Of a stretch of 64,000 bases of DNA, positions 43,425 through 52,649 are shown one piece after another. The stretch is taken from positions 124,001-188,000 of the forward strand of contig NZ_JAGYHF010000012.1 in NCBI RefSeq assembly GCF_018336155.1. The letters are read 5' to 3'. The stretch's first letter is position 1, and every line of letters starts with the position of its first letter. Position numbers and translations under genes: made by a program. The DNA is from Pseudomonas rustica. Its GTDB lineage: Bacteria; Pseudomonadota; Gammaproteobacteria; Pseudomonadales; Pseudomonadaceae. The notes under the pieces were generated by a model. The model made no database searches, was not told where the DNA came from, and saw nothing but the letters and a program-made list of their open reading frames with translations.

Positions 43425-43682
43425 ATGAAAACCCTCCTGCTCGCCCTTACCACCCTCCTCGCCACCGGCTCCGTGTTCGCCGCGAACATGCCCGACACCG
43501 CCGTCATCCATGACAAATCCGCCTTCTACGTCAATCTGGATGTCGACAAAGTACTCTCCAGCACCGATATTTCTCAGGCCTGCGGTGTGGTTCCGGCGCA
43601 ACTCAACTACCTCGACCATCAGGGCCGCGAACATGTGCTGAACTATGACGTGCAAGGCAGCGGCTGCATCAATGACCATTGA
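43425..43682 (+). CDS. DUF2790 small periplasmic protein
   Basis: 85 aa with a signal peptide (LLLALTTLLATGSVFA|A) and the DUF2790 body (YVNLDVDKVLSSTDISQACGVVPAQLNYLDHQGREHVL). Two cysteines are present. The family is a recurrent companion of heavy-metal-responsive two-component systems in pseudomonads; its function is not established. It lies 9 bases before the response-regulator gene. Confidence 0.9.
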   Translation: MKTLLLALTTLLATGSVFAANMPDTAVIHDKSAFYVNLDVDKVLSSTDISQACGVVPAQLNYLDHQGREHVLNYDVQGSGCINDH

Positions 43683-43691
43683 GAGTGATCG

Positions 43692-44363
43692 ATGAATATT
43701 CTGGTTGTCGAAGACGAACCCAAGGCCGGCAATTACTTGCTCAACGGCTTGCAGGAACTCGGCTACAGCGTAAGCCTGGCGCGCAACGGCGCCGATGGTT
43801 TGCACCTGGCGCTGGAACACAGCTTCGACGTGATCGTGCTCGATGTGATGATGCCGAAAATGGATGGCTGGGAAGTCCTGCGCCGACTGCGCAAGGAGGC
43901 CGACACGCCGGTGCTGTTCCTGACTGCCCGCGACGACATCGCCGACCGCGTCAAAGGCCTCGAACTGGGCGCGGACGATTACCTGATCAAACCGTTTTCC
44001 TTCGCCGAACTGGTGGCGCGTCTGCGCACCCTGACCCGACGCGGGCCGATTCATGAAGATGAACAACTGCAAGTCGCCGACCTGCAAATCGACGTGCTCA
44101 AACGCCGAGTGAGTCGCGGCGGAGTGCGCATCACCCTGACCAATAAAGAGTTCGCCCTGCTGCAACTGTTCGCCACGCACACCGGGCAAGTGCTCGCGCG
44201 TTCGCTGATCGCGTCGCGGGTGTGGGACATGAATTTCGACAGCGACACCAACGTGGTCGATGTCGCCGTACGCCGCTTACGGGCGAAAATCGATGACCCG
44301 TTCCAGCTCAAGCTGATCCACAGCGTGCGCGGCATCGGCTACCGTTTTGACACGCAGCCATGA
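43692..44363 (+). CDS. Heavy-metal response regulator, CopR/CusR (OmpR) type
   Basis: 223 aa. Receiver domain with Asp51 (VIVLDVMMPKMDGWEVL) and conserved Lys in YLIKPFSF, then an OmpR-type winged HTH (TLTNKEFALLQLFATHTGQVLARS...VRGIGYRFD). The sequence places it with CopR/CusR/IrlR regulators. Its stop overlaps the start of the kinase gene (ATGA). Probably senses copper or silver stress (family inference). Confidence 0.94.
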   Translation: MNILVVEDEPKAGNYLLNGLQELGYSVSLARNGADGLHLALEHSFDVIVLDVMMPKMDGWEVLRRLRKEADTPVLFLTARDDIADRVKGLELGADDYLIKPFSFAELVARLRTLTRRGPIHEDEQLQVADLQIDVLKRRVSRGGVRITLTNKEFALLQLFATHTGQVLARSLIASRVWDMNFDSDTNVVDVAVRRLRAKIDDPFQLKLIHSVRGIGYRFDTQP

Positions 44364-45766
44364 GCGCGAAACGTACGTATTCCCTGACCCTGCGCCTGGC
44401 GCTGGTGTTCGCCCTGCTCGCCTTTGCGTCGCTGGCCGGGCTCGGCGCGGCGCTGTACAGCGAGCTGGAAGAACAGCTGATTCGCCGCGACGACATTTCG
44501 CTGGTCAGCCGCGTCGACCAGTTGCGCACCTTCCTTAACGACAGTAACACCCTCGAGCTGATCAAGAATAAACCGGCGCTGTTCCAGAACATGCTCGGCA
44601 ACCGCGAGGCACTGCTGACCATCGGCGCGCCGGGTGAACCGCCATTGCTGGTGGTCAATCCGGGCAACCTGACCACGCCGACATTGCCAGCGGTGCCGAT
44701 CAATCACACGATGACGCTGAACGATGTACAGCATCTGCCGAACGTTAACGGCGTACCGTTTTCGGCGGTGGCGGCTGAGATCGACTCTGGTGAACTGGGC
44801 AATCTGCAAGTCAAAACCGGACGCCTGATGAGCGAACGCACGGCGATGCTCGCCAATTATCGTTTGAGTGTTTATGGCCTGGCGACGTTGGCGGCGCTGC
44901 TGCTCGCGGTGATTGGTTGTTTGCTGGTGTATCGCGGTTTGCTGCCGTTACGCCGATTGGCCAAGCACGCTCATGGCATCGGTGTCGGCAATCTCGGCGA
45001 ACGCCTCGACAGCCAGGGCGCGCCTCGGGAATTGCTGCCGATGATCGATGCGTTCAACGCCATGCTCGATCGCCTCGCCAAAGGTTTTGCGCAGTTGAGT
45101 CAGGTGTCCACCGACATGGCTCACGAACTGCGTACGCCGATCAATAACCTGCTCGGCGAAACCCAGGTCGCCCTGCATCAGAACCGCAGCATCGAAGCCT
45201 ATCAACAGTTGCTCGCCTCCAATGTCGAAGAGCTGGAACGGCTGACGCGGATGCTCGACAACATGCTGTTTCTTGCGCGCACTGATCCGGCGAGTGCGCT
45301 GAGCCAGCGTCAGGAACTGGATGCGGCGGACGAGATGCAGCGCATTGCTGATTATTTTGAAGGGTTGGCGGCGGATGTGGGCGTGTGCATTGAGGCGCGT
45401 GGCAGCGGTGTGATCTGGGCGGAGCCAATGTTATTGCGGCGTGCGCTGGCGAACCTTTGCGCGAATGCGATCAAGTACGGTGCAGCGGATTCGACAGTGC
45501 AGGTTGAAGCGATCGCTGAGCCTGAGGGCAGTTATCTGCGGGTGCGCAACCACGGCGCGACCATTGCGCCTGAGCATCTGGCGCGGTTGTTTGAGCGCTT
45601 TTATCGCGTGGATCAGTCGCGCGAGCGTTCGGCACAATCGAATGGTTTGGGCCTGTCGATTGTTGCGACGATCATGCAGTTGCATCAGGGCCGGTACAGC
45701 GCCAGCAGTGCGGATGGCGTGACCTGTTTCGAACTGTTCTTCCCCGCCCGCCAAACCCGAGACTAA
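44360..45766 (+). CDS. Heavy-metal sensor histidine kinase, CusS/CopS type
   Basis: 468 aa. Two transmembrane segments (about residues 12-32 and 170-190) flank a periplasmic sensor domain, followed by HAMP, the H-box STDMAHELRTPINNLLGE and N/G boxes (ALANLCANAIKYG, NGLGLSIVATIM). Translation is coupled to the regulator gene by ATGA. The stop codon overlaps by four bases the end of the convergent MFS frame. Confidence 0.93.
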   Translation: MSAKRTYSLTLRLALVFALLAFASLAGLGAALYSELEEQLIRRDDISLVSRVDQLRTFLNDSNTLELIKNKPALFQNMLGNREALLTIGAPGEPPLLVVNPGNLTTPTLPAVPINHTMTLNDVQHLPNVNGVPFSAVAAEIDSGELGNLQVKTGRLMSERTAMLANYRLSVYGLATLAALLLAVIGCLLVYRGLLPLRRLAKHAHGIGVGNLGERLDSQGAPRELLPMIDAFNAMLDRLAKGFAQLSQVSTDMAHELRTPINNLLGETQVALHQNRSIEAYQQLLASNVEELERLTRMLDNMLFLARTDPASALSQRQELDAADEMQRIADYFEGLAADVGVCIEARGSGVIWAEPMLLRRALANLCANAIKYGAADSTVQVEAIAEPEGSYLRVRNHGATIAPEHLARLFERFYRVDQSRERSAQSNGLGLSIVATIMQLHQGRYSASSADGVTCFELFFPARQTRD

Positions 45767-47229
45767 CGATCACCGCCATTCCCCTGTGGGAGCGGGCTTG
45801 CTCGCGAAGGCGGCGTGTCAGTCAGCACAGTGTTGCCTGATTCACCGCTTTCGCGAGCAAGCCCGCTCCCACAGTTGAACTGCGTTCGGCTTATGATCAA
45901 TGCCATGAACGCTATTGCCGTGGCTACCGCGAAGGTGGTGTGTAAACCACTGGCAATTGCTGCTGCCGGCGCCTCCGTCGGATCCCCCGCCGCCAGTGCA
46001 AACACCGCGCCCATCACCGCCGCCCCGGTGATCAAGCCCAGATTACGCGCCAGCCCCAGCAACGCCGAGACCACTCCGCGCTGATCCTGACTTACGCCGG
46101 CCATCAACCCGGTGTTATTGGCTGCCTGAAACAACGCATAGCTGACCGCAACCATCGCAATCGGCAACACGTACGCAAACACGCCAAGGCTCATCGGCAA
46201 CGACGCCAACAAGCCACAACCACAAGCCAAGCCCAGCAACGCACCCGGCACGATCCGGCGCGCGCCAAAGCGATCCACCAGACGCCCGGCCGGCACACCG
46301 CCAAACGCCGCCAACAACGGCCCGATCGACAACACCAATCCGACCGTGGCGCTGCTCAAACCCAAACCTCGGCTCAAGTAAAACGGCCCAAACACCAATG
46401 TGGTCATCATCACGGTAGTCACCAATAACGTCAGCAAGAGGCTGCTGCTCAATCGCCGGTCGGCAAACAGCGACAAGCGAATCAAAGGCACTTTGACTCT
46501 CATCTCGATAAAAACAAACAGCCCCGCACCGCACGCGCTGACCAGCAACAACGGCAGGGCAAGGCCTGTCAGCGTCATCGCCAGCGCATAAGCTGCCAGC
46601 GTCAACACCAGCACCCCGGTGCCGAAATAATCAAAGGCAACCCGTGTGCTGATCGCTCGATCTGCCGGCAGATAGCGGTACACCAGCCACGCATTAAGCA
46701 AACCCAGCGGTACGTTGAGCAGAAAAATCGAATGCCAACCGAGATGCGCCATCAACAACCCGCCCAGCGACGGCCCGAGGGTGGTGCCGGTCGCTGACAT
46801 GGTCGCCAACAAACCCATCGCACTGCCCGCGCGCGACTTCGGCACCGCATCGGCCACCAGCGCGACGGTCAAGGCAAACATGATCGCCGCGCCAACGCCT
46901 TGCACCGCTCGCGCGCCGATCAGCCAACCCAGTCCCGGTGCCAACGCACAACACAACGAGGCCGCGGTGAAAACGCCGATGCCGATCAACAGCAATCGGC
47001 GCCGACCGATGCCGTCGCCCAGCCGCCCGACGCTGACAATCAGCGTGGTGACTGTCAGCAGGTAAGCCAGAACGATCCACTGCACCTGTTGGAACGTCGC
47101 ATCAAACGCCGCCGCCAGCATCGGTAAGCCGGCATTGGCAATGCTGGTGTCCAGCGACGGCATCAACATCGACAGGGCCAGACTGGTCAACGCCCAGCGG
47201 GCTGAAGTGTTCAGGGGTTCTCGGGGCAT
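45763..47229 (-). CDS. MFS exporter, DHA2 (EmrB/QacA) family
   Basis: 488 aa. Starts MPREPLNTSARWALTSLALS and has about fourteen hydrophobic segments, with SLDTSIANAGLPML in segment 1 and GRLGDGIGRRRLL in loop 2-3, typical for DHA2 drug exporters. The last 35-40 residues (after FMALIIS) are hydrophilic and are encoded by a REP pair running to a stop that overlaps the kinase stop. This suggests that the original end was lost. Divergent from a LysR gene, probably its regulator. Upstream in-frame codons belong to the antisense of that gene. Confidence 0.9.
   Translation of the reverse strand: MPREPLNTSARWALTSLALSMLMPSLDTSIANAGLPMLAAAFDATFQQVQWIVLAYLLTVTTLIVSVGRLGDGIGRRRLLLIGIGVFTAASLCCALAPGLGWLIGARAVQGVGAAIMFALTVALVADAVPKSRAGSAMGLLATMSATGTTLGPSLGGLLMAHLGWHSIFLLNVPLGLLNAWLVYRYLPADRAISTRVAFDYFGTGVLVLTLAAYALAMTLTGLALPLLLVSACGAGLFVFIEMRVKVPLIRLSLFADRRLSSSLLLTLLVTTVMMTTLVFGPFYLSRGLGLSSATVGLVLSIGPLLAAFGGVPAGRLVDRFGARRIVPGALLGLACGCGLLASLPMSLGVFAYVLPIAMVAVSYALFQAANNTGLMAGVSQDQRGVVSALLGLARNLGLITGAAVMGAVFALAAGDPTEAPAAAIASGLHTTFAVATAIAFMALIISRTQFNCGSGLARESGESGNTVLTDTPPSRASPLPQGNGGDR
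45783..45874. repeat. REP-like inverted pair inside the MFS frame
   Basis: TGTGGGAGCGGGCTTGCTCG and its inverted partner. Unlike the other copies it lies within an open reading frame, as the 3' end of the DHA2 transporter gene. Confidence 0.92.
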
Positions 47230-47317
47230 CGTGCGTTCACTTGGCAGAGGTGATGCTGCATAGCCTGAGCCTCGACAATACAAGGCACAAGACGCATGCT
47301 TTGCACTCGATACCTGC

Positions 47318-48220
47318 ATGGAACGCCATGTCATGTCCGCACCCGATCTGAACCTGTTGATCACCCTCGACGTGCTGCTGCGTGAAGGCAGCGTCGCCCG
47401 CGCGGCCAAGTGCCTGCGATTGAGTCCTTCGGCGATGAGTCGCGCCCTGGCCCGTCTGCGCGAGACCACCGGCGATCCGCTGCTGGTGCGGGCCGGTCGC
47501 GGTCTGGTGCCGACGCCGCGTGCGTTGGAATTACGCGAACGCGTCAGTCATCTGGTGCAGGAAGCCGAGGCGGTTTTGCGCCCTGCCGAGGTGCTCGACC
47601 CAAGCCGTTTACAACGCACCTTTACCCTGCGCAACACCGACGGTTTTGTCGAAACCTTCGCCGCCGCCCTGCTCGCACGCATCGTTGAAGAAGCGCCCGG
47701 CGTGCGCCTGCGCTTTGTGCAGAAGGCCGACAAGGACAGCACGCCGCTGCGCGAGGGCCGCGTCGATCTTGAAACCGGCGTGATCGACGACAGCACCGAC
47801 CCGACGCTGCACAGCCGCATTCTGTTTCAGGATCACTGGATCGGTGTGGTGCGTGAGGGGCATCCCTTGAGTTCGGGAAAAGTCAGCAGCAAGCGTTTTG
47901 CCGGTGGCGAGCACATTCTGATCTCACGACGCGGGCGCAGCAGCGGCCCGGTAGACGAAGCGCTGCTCGCGCTCGGGCTGACGCGGGACATCGTCACCTC
48001 GTTCGGCGGTTTTTCGGCGGCGCTGACGCTGGTGCGTGAATCGGATTTGATCGCCACTGTCCCGGAGCGCCACACCAGCAAATTGCGCAGCGGCCTGCAC
48101 AGTTTCGCTCTGCCCTTCGAGATGCCGCCGATCAGCGTCTCAATGCTTTGGCATCCGCGCATGGACGCTGATCCGGCACACCGCTGGTTGCGCGATTGTG
48201 TGCGTCAAGTCTGCGCCTAA
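47318..48220 (+). CDS. LysR-family regulator divergent from the DHA2 exporter
   Basis: 300 aa. HTH region LNLLITLDVLLREGSVARAA...SPSAMSRALARLRETTGDPLLVRAG, the NodD/LeuO-like long-linker class. An alternative ATG at 47333 (MSAPDLNLL) better matches homologues. With 88 bases to the divergent transporter gene it is the obvious local regulator. The stop codon overlaps the SleB gene end by four bases. Confidence 0.92.
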   Translation: MERHVMSAPDLNLLITLDVLLREGSVARAAKCLRLSPSAMSRALARLRETTGDPLLVRAGRGLVPTPRALELRERVSHLVQEAEAVLRPAEVLDPSRLQRTFTLRNTDGFVETFAAALLARIVEEAPGVRLRFVQKADKDSTPLREGRVDLETGVIDDSTDPTLHSRILFQDHWIGVVREGHPLSSGKVSSKRFAGGEHILISRRGRSSGPVDEALLALGLTRDIVTSFGGFSAALTLVRESDLIATVPERHTSKLRSGLHSFALPFEMPPISVSMLWHPRMDADPAHRWLRDCVRQVCA

Positions 48221-48837
48221 CGCGCGTCGCCACCGGCCGGTTTGTAGAAAAGGAATTTTTTCGTTTCGGCGGTTTTGCGGTATTCCTTGGCCCAGCTCGG
48301 GTGGACGTTGCGGTCGTGGAAGTACAGCGCGCCGCGGGTGCGATCCGGGAGTTGCCGGTTGAGCGCTTTGCCGGCGATTTCCTTGGCCAGCGCGTATTCG
48401 GAGTCCTCCTTGACCTGATCGGCCTTGCCATCGCACCACCAGGAAAACTGGCAGCTCTTGGTTTCCGATCCTTGTTTGACCACTGCGCATACGGTGTCGG
48501 GGAAACCTTCGTGGCCGAGTCGATTCATCACCACGCTGGCCACCGCTTCCATTTCCGGGGTGTCCTTGCCCTTGGCTTCCCAGTAGATACTGCGCGCCAG
48601 GCAGGTCAGCGGATCATCCAGCGGTGCAGCGCCGGCTGGGTCGACCGCTTGCGCCTCGGTCGGGGTAATCGCTTCGGCTTTCGGCGCCGGTGCGCTGCTG
48701 ACTTTGTCCGCCGCTTTCTCCTCCAGCACCTGCGCTTTCTCTTCAGCCTTCGCCTTGATCGGGGCCTGATCGGTGGCCCATGCGGAGCCCGCCAACAGGA
48801 TGCAAACCAAACAGCCAGCCAAGCCTTTAAATCCCAT
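48217..48837 (-). CDS. SleB-type cell wall hydrolase
   Basis: 206 aa. Signal peptide (GLAGCLVCILLAGSAWA), a Lys/Glu/Ala-rich linker and a SleB/CwlJ hydrolase-2 domain with ARSIYWEAKGKDTPEMEAVASVVMNRL, where the Glu in IYWEA is the expected catalytic residue. A lytic transglycosylase or amidase acting on peptidoglycan in the periplasm. GGAAG precedes the ATG at 48837. Confidence 0.92.
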   Translation of the reverse strand: MGFKGLAGCLVCILLAGSAWATDQAPIKAKAEEKAQVLEEKAADKVSSAPAPKAEAITPTEAQAVDPAGAAPLDDPLTCLARSIYWEAKGKDTPEMEAVASVVMNRLGHEGFPDTVCAVVKQGSETKSCQFSWWCDGKADQVKEDSEYALAKEIAGKALNRQLPDRTRGALYFHDRNVHPSWAKEYRKTAETKKFLFYKPAGGDAR

Positions 48838-49036
48838 GTCAGTTCTTCCGGCAGCGCCCGCTAAGGGCAACGTGTTGCGTGGGTGAGACGCCCGGCTCCC
48901 GGGGTCTTCGGTGAGTGTAGACGGCAAAACGCCAGACAAAGTTGCGCAGAAAAAACCGTCGAATGAAGAAAAAGACATTGCACCCACCGGGGGCCTTTCG
49001 CGCATCATGGGCGCATTCAGCTCAAGGGAGATTTCC

Positions 49037-49888
49037 ATGCGCTTCATGCCATTCGTTTTACGTTGTGCCGCGTTGTCCGCTGGCGTTGTGTTGGCCATCC
49101 CGGCGCTGGCCAGCGATGAATCGCAACTGATCGAGTCGATCAACAGCTACCGCAGCCAGCCGCAACGCTGCGGTTCGCAAGCCTCCAATGAGCTGCCGCC
49201 GCTGTCGGCCGATCCCCGCTTGCGCCTGCCGGCCAGTGGCGCTGTGGATTTGCAGCAAGCCATGGCCAGCGCCAGTTACCCGATGGTCAATGTGCAGGCG
49301 ATCACGCTGAATGGCCCGCGCGATGCGGCGTCGGCGATGCAGGCGATTCAGGAGAGTTTTTGTCAGGTGGTGCTCGATCCGCAGTTCGTCGATGTCGGTG
49401 TCAGCCGCGCCGATCGCGATTGGCGCATCGTGCTGGCGCGACCGCTGTTGTCGGCCAAACTCGGCGATGCGCAAAGTGAAGGGCAAAAACTGCTGGAGCA
49501 ACTCAACGTCGCCCGCAGTCAGCCGCGTCAGTGCGGTGGTCAGGCCTTCGCCGCTGCCGCACCGTTGGCCTGGAATGCTGCGCTGGGCACGATTTCCCAG
49601 GATCACAGCCGCGACATGGCCAACAACAATTATTTCGACCACAAGGATCGCGACGGCCGCACCCCCGGCGACCGCGCTGAACTGGCCGGTTACAGCGGTC
49701 AACTGGTCGGCGAAAACATCGCCGCCGGCCAAGACACCGTGCGCAAAGTCGTCGACGGCTGGATCGCCAGCCCCGGCCACTGCGCCAACCTGATGAACCC
49801 ACAATACAAAGAACTCGGCGCCGCCTACGCCACCGACCCGAAAAGCAGCGCAGGCATCTACTGGACCGCCATGTTCGGCGCGCAGTAA
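49037..49888 (+). CDS. Secreted CAP-domain (SCP/PR-1) protein
   Basis: 283 aa, signal peptide to about residue 25 (IPALA|S). Two tandem CAP-like halves: the first (SQLIESINSYRSQPQRCG) lacks the canonical histidines and is probably degenerate; the second (LLEQLNVARSQPRQCGG) has DHSRDMANNNYFDHKDRDG, VGENIAAGQ and the final CANLMNPQYKELG. The CAP fold is linked to extracellular lipid binding or proteolysis; no specific role is known here. AAGGGAG precedes the ATG at 49037. Confidence 0.9.
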   Translation: MRFMPFVLRCAALSAGVVLAIPALASDESQLIESINSYRSQPQRCGSQASNELPPLSADPRLRLPASGAVDLQQAMASASYPMVNVQAITLNGPRDAASAMQAIQESFCQVVLDPQFVDVGVSRADRDWRIVLARPLLSAKLGDAQSEGQKLLEQLNVARSQPRQCGGQAFAAAAPLAWNAALGTISQDHSRDMANNNYFDHKDRDGRTPGDRAELAGYSGQLVGENIAAGQDTVRKVVDGWIASPGHCANLMNPQYKELGAAYATDPKSSAGIYWTAMFGAQ

Positions 49889-49916
49889 CTCCGCGTCCTC
49901 AAACACCGCAAAATCC

Positions 49917-50008
49917 GTAGGAGCAGAGCTTGCTCGCGAAGGCGTCTATCCAGTCGAAATATGCATTGACTGTATTTACGCCTTCGCGAGCAAGCTCTGC
50001 TCCTACAG
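49917..50008. repeat. REP-like inverted pair (AGAGCTTGCTCGCGAAG type)
   Basis: GTAGGAGCAGAGCTTGCTCG and CGAGCAAGCTCTGCTCCTAC, separated by about 52 bases, after the CAP gene. Confidence 0.92.
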
Positions 50009-50179
50009 GGGGTTCAGGGGTCATCAATTTGATCAATCGTGCGGTCATTCAAACTGATTGGACGCGCCTTTCTGGCGCTCTTACTCTGCGCCGCCATTGC
50101 AGCCAACTAGACTCATCGGCGTGGCGCTGCACAACCGGCTGATCCGCCACGCCCCCATGCATAACCAGGGCAGAACAGC

Positions 50180-51076
50180 ATGATCGTCCGACCCAAGATT
50201 CATCCCATTGCCATCCTGTTCACCCTCAAGGGTTCGATCGCCAAACGCATCGCGTTGCGCGCGCTGATGATCACGCTGTTGGCGTCGGCCATTGTGCTGG
50301 TGGAAATCCTCCATCCGAGCTATTTCGCCAGTGTCAGCGCGACGCCGTTTACGCTGCTCGGTTTGTCGCTGTCGATCTTCATGAGTTTTCGCAACAACGC
50401 CTGTTATGACCGCTGGTACGAAGCGCGCAAGGCGTGGGGCGAGGTGATCGTGCACATTCGTTCGATCATTCGCGAAACCCACGGCATCCGTGACTCCGCC
50501 GAGCGCAAGCCGTTGCTGCTCAATCTGTGTGGCTTCGCCCATGCGCTGAACGCCCGGTTACGTAAAGAAAGCGAAGCGGATGCCAGCAGCCAATGGGTCA
50601 TGCCCAAGCCCGATCCGCAGACGCCCGACTACAGCGGGCGAATTCTGCAAACAGTTGGCCAGCAGTGTTCCGACTTGCATCAAAACGGTGAGCTGACGGA
50701 GTGGCGCTACATGCTGCTCGCCAATCACCTGACCAGCCTGACCCAAGCGCAGGCGGTGTGCGACCGGATCAAAACCACGCCGCTGCCGTTTCCCTACACG
50801 CTGTTGCTGCATCGCACGATTTATCTGTTCTGCATCCTGTTGCCCTTCGCCATGGCCGAACCGTTGGGCTGGTTGACGCCACTGTTCACGGCGATTGTCA
50901 GCTATACGTTTTTTGGCCTCGACGCGATTGCCGATGAGCTGGAAGACCCCTTTGGCCGCGACGAGAATGATCTGCCAACGGATGCGCTGGTGCGCACGCT
51001 GGAGCGCGATATTCTCTGGGAGCTCGGCGCAGAAATGCCGCCGGCGCTTAAGCCTGTGGACTATGTCTTGAGCTGA
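50180..51076 (+). CDS. Bestrophin-family anion channel (YneE-like)
   Basis: 298 aa. N-terminal helices with HPIAILFTLKGSIAKRIALRALMI and the highly conserved FRNNACYDRWYEARKAWGEVIVHIRS, a second hydrophobic pair (TLLLHRTIYLFCILLPFAMAE) and the Ca-binding-like acidic C-terminal region (FGLDAIADELEDPFGRDENDLPTDAL). Bacterial bestrophins are pentameric ion channels in the inner membrane. Monocistronic. Confidence 0.93.
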   Translation: MIVRPKIHPIAILFTLKGSIAKRIALRALMITLLASAIVLVEILHPSYFASVSATPFTLLGLSLSIFMSFRNNACYDRWYEARKAWGEVIVHIRSIIRETHGIRDSAERKPLLLNLCGFAHALNARLRKESEADASSQWVMPKPDPQTPDYSGRILQTVGQQCSDLHQNGELTEWRYMLLANHLTSLTQAQAVCDRIKTTPLPFPYTLLLHRTIYLFCILLPFAMAEPLGWLTPLFTAIVSYTFFGLDAIADELEDPFGRDENDLPTDALVRTLERDILWELGAEMPPALKPVDYVLS

Positions 51077-51125
51077 CCCCAAATTTCCCCAAACACCCCA
51101 ATATAGACGAGCACCACAAAACCCT

Positions 51126-51217
51126 TGTAGGAGTGAGCCTGCTCGCGAAAGCGGATTGCCAGCCAACATCGTTGTCGCCTGACTTGCCGCGATCGCGAGC
51201 AGGCTCACTCCTACTGT
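51126..51217. repeat. REP-like inverted pair (GAGTGAGCCTGCTCGCGA type)
   Basis: TAGGAGTGAGCCTGCTCGCG and its inverted partner (CGCGAGCAGGCTCACTCCTA), after the bestrophin gene. A sequence variant of the neighbouring pairs. Confidence 0.9.
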
Positions 51218-51332
51218 TGTGTTTTTTGCAGGGCTTTGAAGAGTTCGCTGTCCGCCAGACGCTGCGCATCGGCCACTTTGCCGGCGGTCGATAAGCCTTT
51301 AAACACTTCCGATTGGACGAATACGCCCTCAG

Positions 51333-52316
51333 ATGAGATCGTCGCGCCCTGCACCCTTGGTGCGCTGTACGCATCTGCGTCAATACTCCACCCAGAAATC
51401 CCATCGAGCAGGTGCCGTCCTGGACATCAAACAACTCAAATTCCTGATCGCACTGGACGAAACCCGTCACTTCGGTCAGGCCGCCGCCCGCTGCCACATC
51501 ACTCAGCCGACCCTGTCGATGCGCCTGCGCAATCTCGAAGAGGAGCTGGATCTGGTGCTGGTCAACCGTGGTCAGCGCTTTGAGGGGTTCACCGAGGCTG
51601 GCGAGCGCGTACTGGCTTGGGCCCGGACGTTGCTGGCGGCGCATGATGGTTTATTCGCCGAAGCCGCAGCCTGTCGCGGGCAACTGGTCGGCAGTTTGCG
51701 CCTCGGCCTGGTGCCGCTGAGCAGCTTCAATCCGGTCGATTATATTCAGCGATTGTCAGGGTCTTATCCCGAGTTGAAGTTCAGCCTGTCCTCGCTCAGC
51801 TCCGATGAGATCATCGCCAGTCTGGGCAACAATCAGCTGGACTTGGGCGTGTGCTATCTCGATCACGTCAATCCGGCCTATTTCGAGTTCTTCGAGATCG
51901 GTCAAACCCGCGTCGGATTGCTCTACGACAACCGGCATTTCCAGTTCGAAGGCACTCAGATGAGTTGGGAAGAAGCCGCGCAATTGCCGCTGGGCATGAT
52001 CACCACCGGCATGCATTACCGCAAATCCATCGACCTGAGTTTTCGCAGTCGCGGCTTGAGTCCGCAGCCGATCATGGAGAGTGATTCGACCTATCAGTTG
52101 TTACAGGCGATTCACCAGGGTTTCTGCTGCGCAATCATGCCGCTGGACAGCGGAATGGAGGAGCCGATTGAACACCTGTCGTTCATGACCCTGCCGGACG
52201 CCAGCGTGCTCGCACCGTTGGGGATGGTGATGCGCAAGACCGAACCGCGTTCGGCGATTGCTGAAAAATGTTTTGCTGAAGCGCGAAAGATGCTTGAGCA
52301 AGAGTCGCCGCACTGA
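51333..52316 (+). CDS. LysR-family regulator with an unclear start
   Basis: Up to 327 aa. The LysR domain opens DIKQLKFLIALDETRHFGQAAARCHITQPTLSM; the effector domain reads LGLVPLSSFNPVDYIQRLSG. Homology starts exactly at the CTG at 51420, which has CAGGTG five bases upstream, while the first in-frame ATG is at 51333, adding 29 residues without family similarity; a GTG is at 51360. I give the ATG boundary but consider 51420 (CTG) the likely functional start. The target is unknown. Confidence 0.87.
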   Translation: MRSSRPAPLVRCTHLRQYSTQKSHRAGAVLDIKQLKFLIALDETRHFGQAAARCHITQPTLSMRLRNLEEELDLVLVNRGQRFEGFTEAGERVLAWARTLLAAHDGLFAEAAACRGQLVGSLRLGLVPLSSFNPVDYIQRLSGSYPELKFSLSSLSSDEIIASLGNNQLDLGVCYLDHVNPAYFEFFEIGQTRVGLLYDNRHFQFEGTQMSWEEAAQLPLGMITTGMHYRKSIDLSFRSRGLSPQPIMESDSTYQLLQAIHQGFCCAIMPLDSGMEEPIEHLSFMTLPDASVLAPLGMVMRKTEPRSAIAEKCFAEARKMLEQESPH

Positions 52317-52335
52317 CAAAGATTGAATGCAAAAC

Positions 52336-52433
52336 TTGTGGTGAGGGGATTTATCCCCGTTGGGTTGCGCAGCAGCCCCAAAAGAATCTGGGCCTGCTTC
52401 GCAGTCCAACGGGGATAAATCCCCTCGCCACAG
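52336..52433. repeat. Inverted repeat element (GAGGGGATTTATCCCCG type)
   Basis: TTGTGGTGAGGGGATTTATC and GATAAATCCCCTCGCCACAG bracket a ~55-base centre between the LysR gene and the leader of the polyamine ligase gene. Confidence 0.9.
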
Positions 52434-52571
52434 AATCACCTTGCGACTTGAGTGTTCAAGATATTTCACATTGATCGTTTACACGCCCGCGGATTCCCCC
52501 TTACTATCCGGGCACACCGGTCGACGGGTCAGCCCCGACACCGACGTTTTCCGCCAACGGAAACACGCGTT

Positions 52572-52649
52572 ATGAGTACGTATCTACAACAACTAAAATC
52601 GTTGAACGTCTCCGCTGTGTGCGCCCTCTGTCATAGGGGCCGCGCATGA
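52572..52649 (+). CDS. Candidate leader peptide 1 (25 codons)
   Basis: ATG at 52572 to TGA at 52647-52649 encodes 25 residues ending VCALCHRGRA. Its stop overlaps the next ATG (ATGA). It lies in the 545-base gap upstream of the ligase gene. The tight coupling with the next micro-ORF is the main evidence; the upstream ribosome site is weak. Confidence 0.4.
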   Translation: MSTYLQQLKSLNVSAVCALCHRGRA

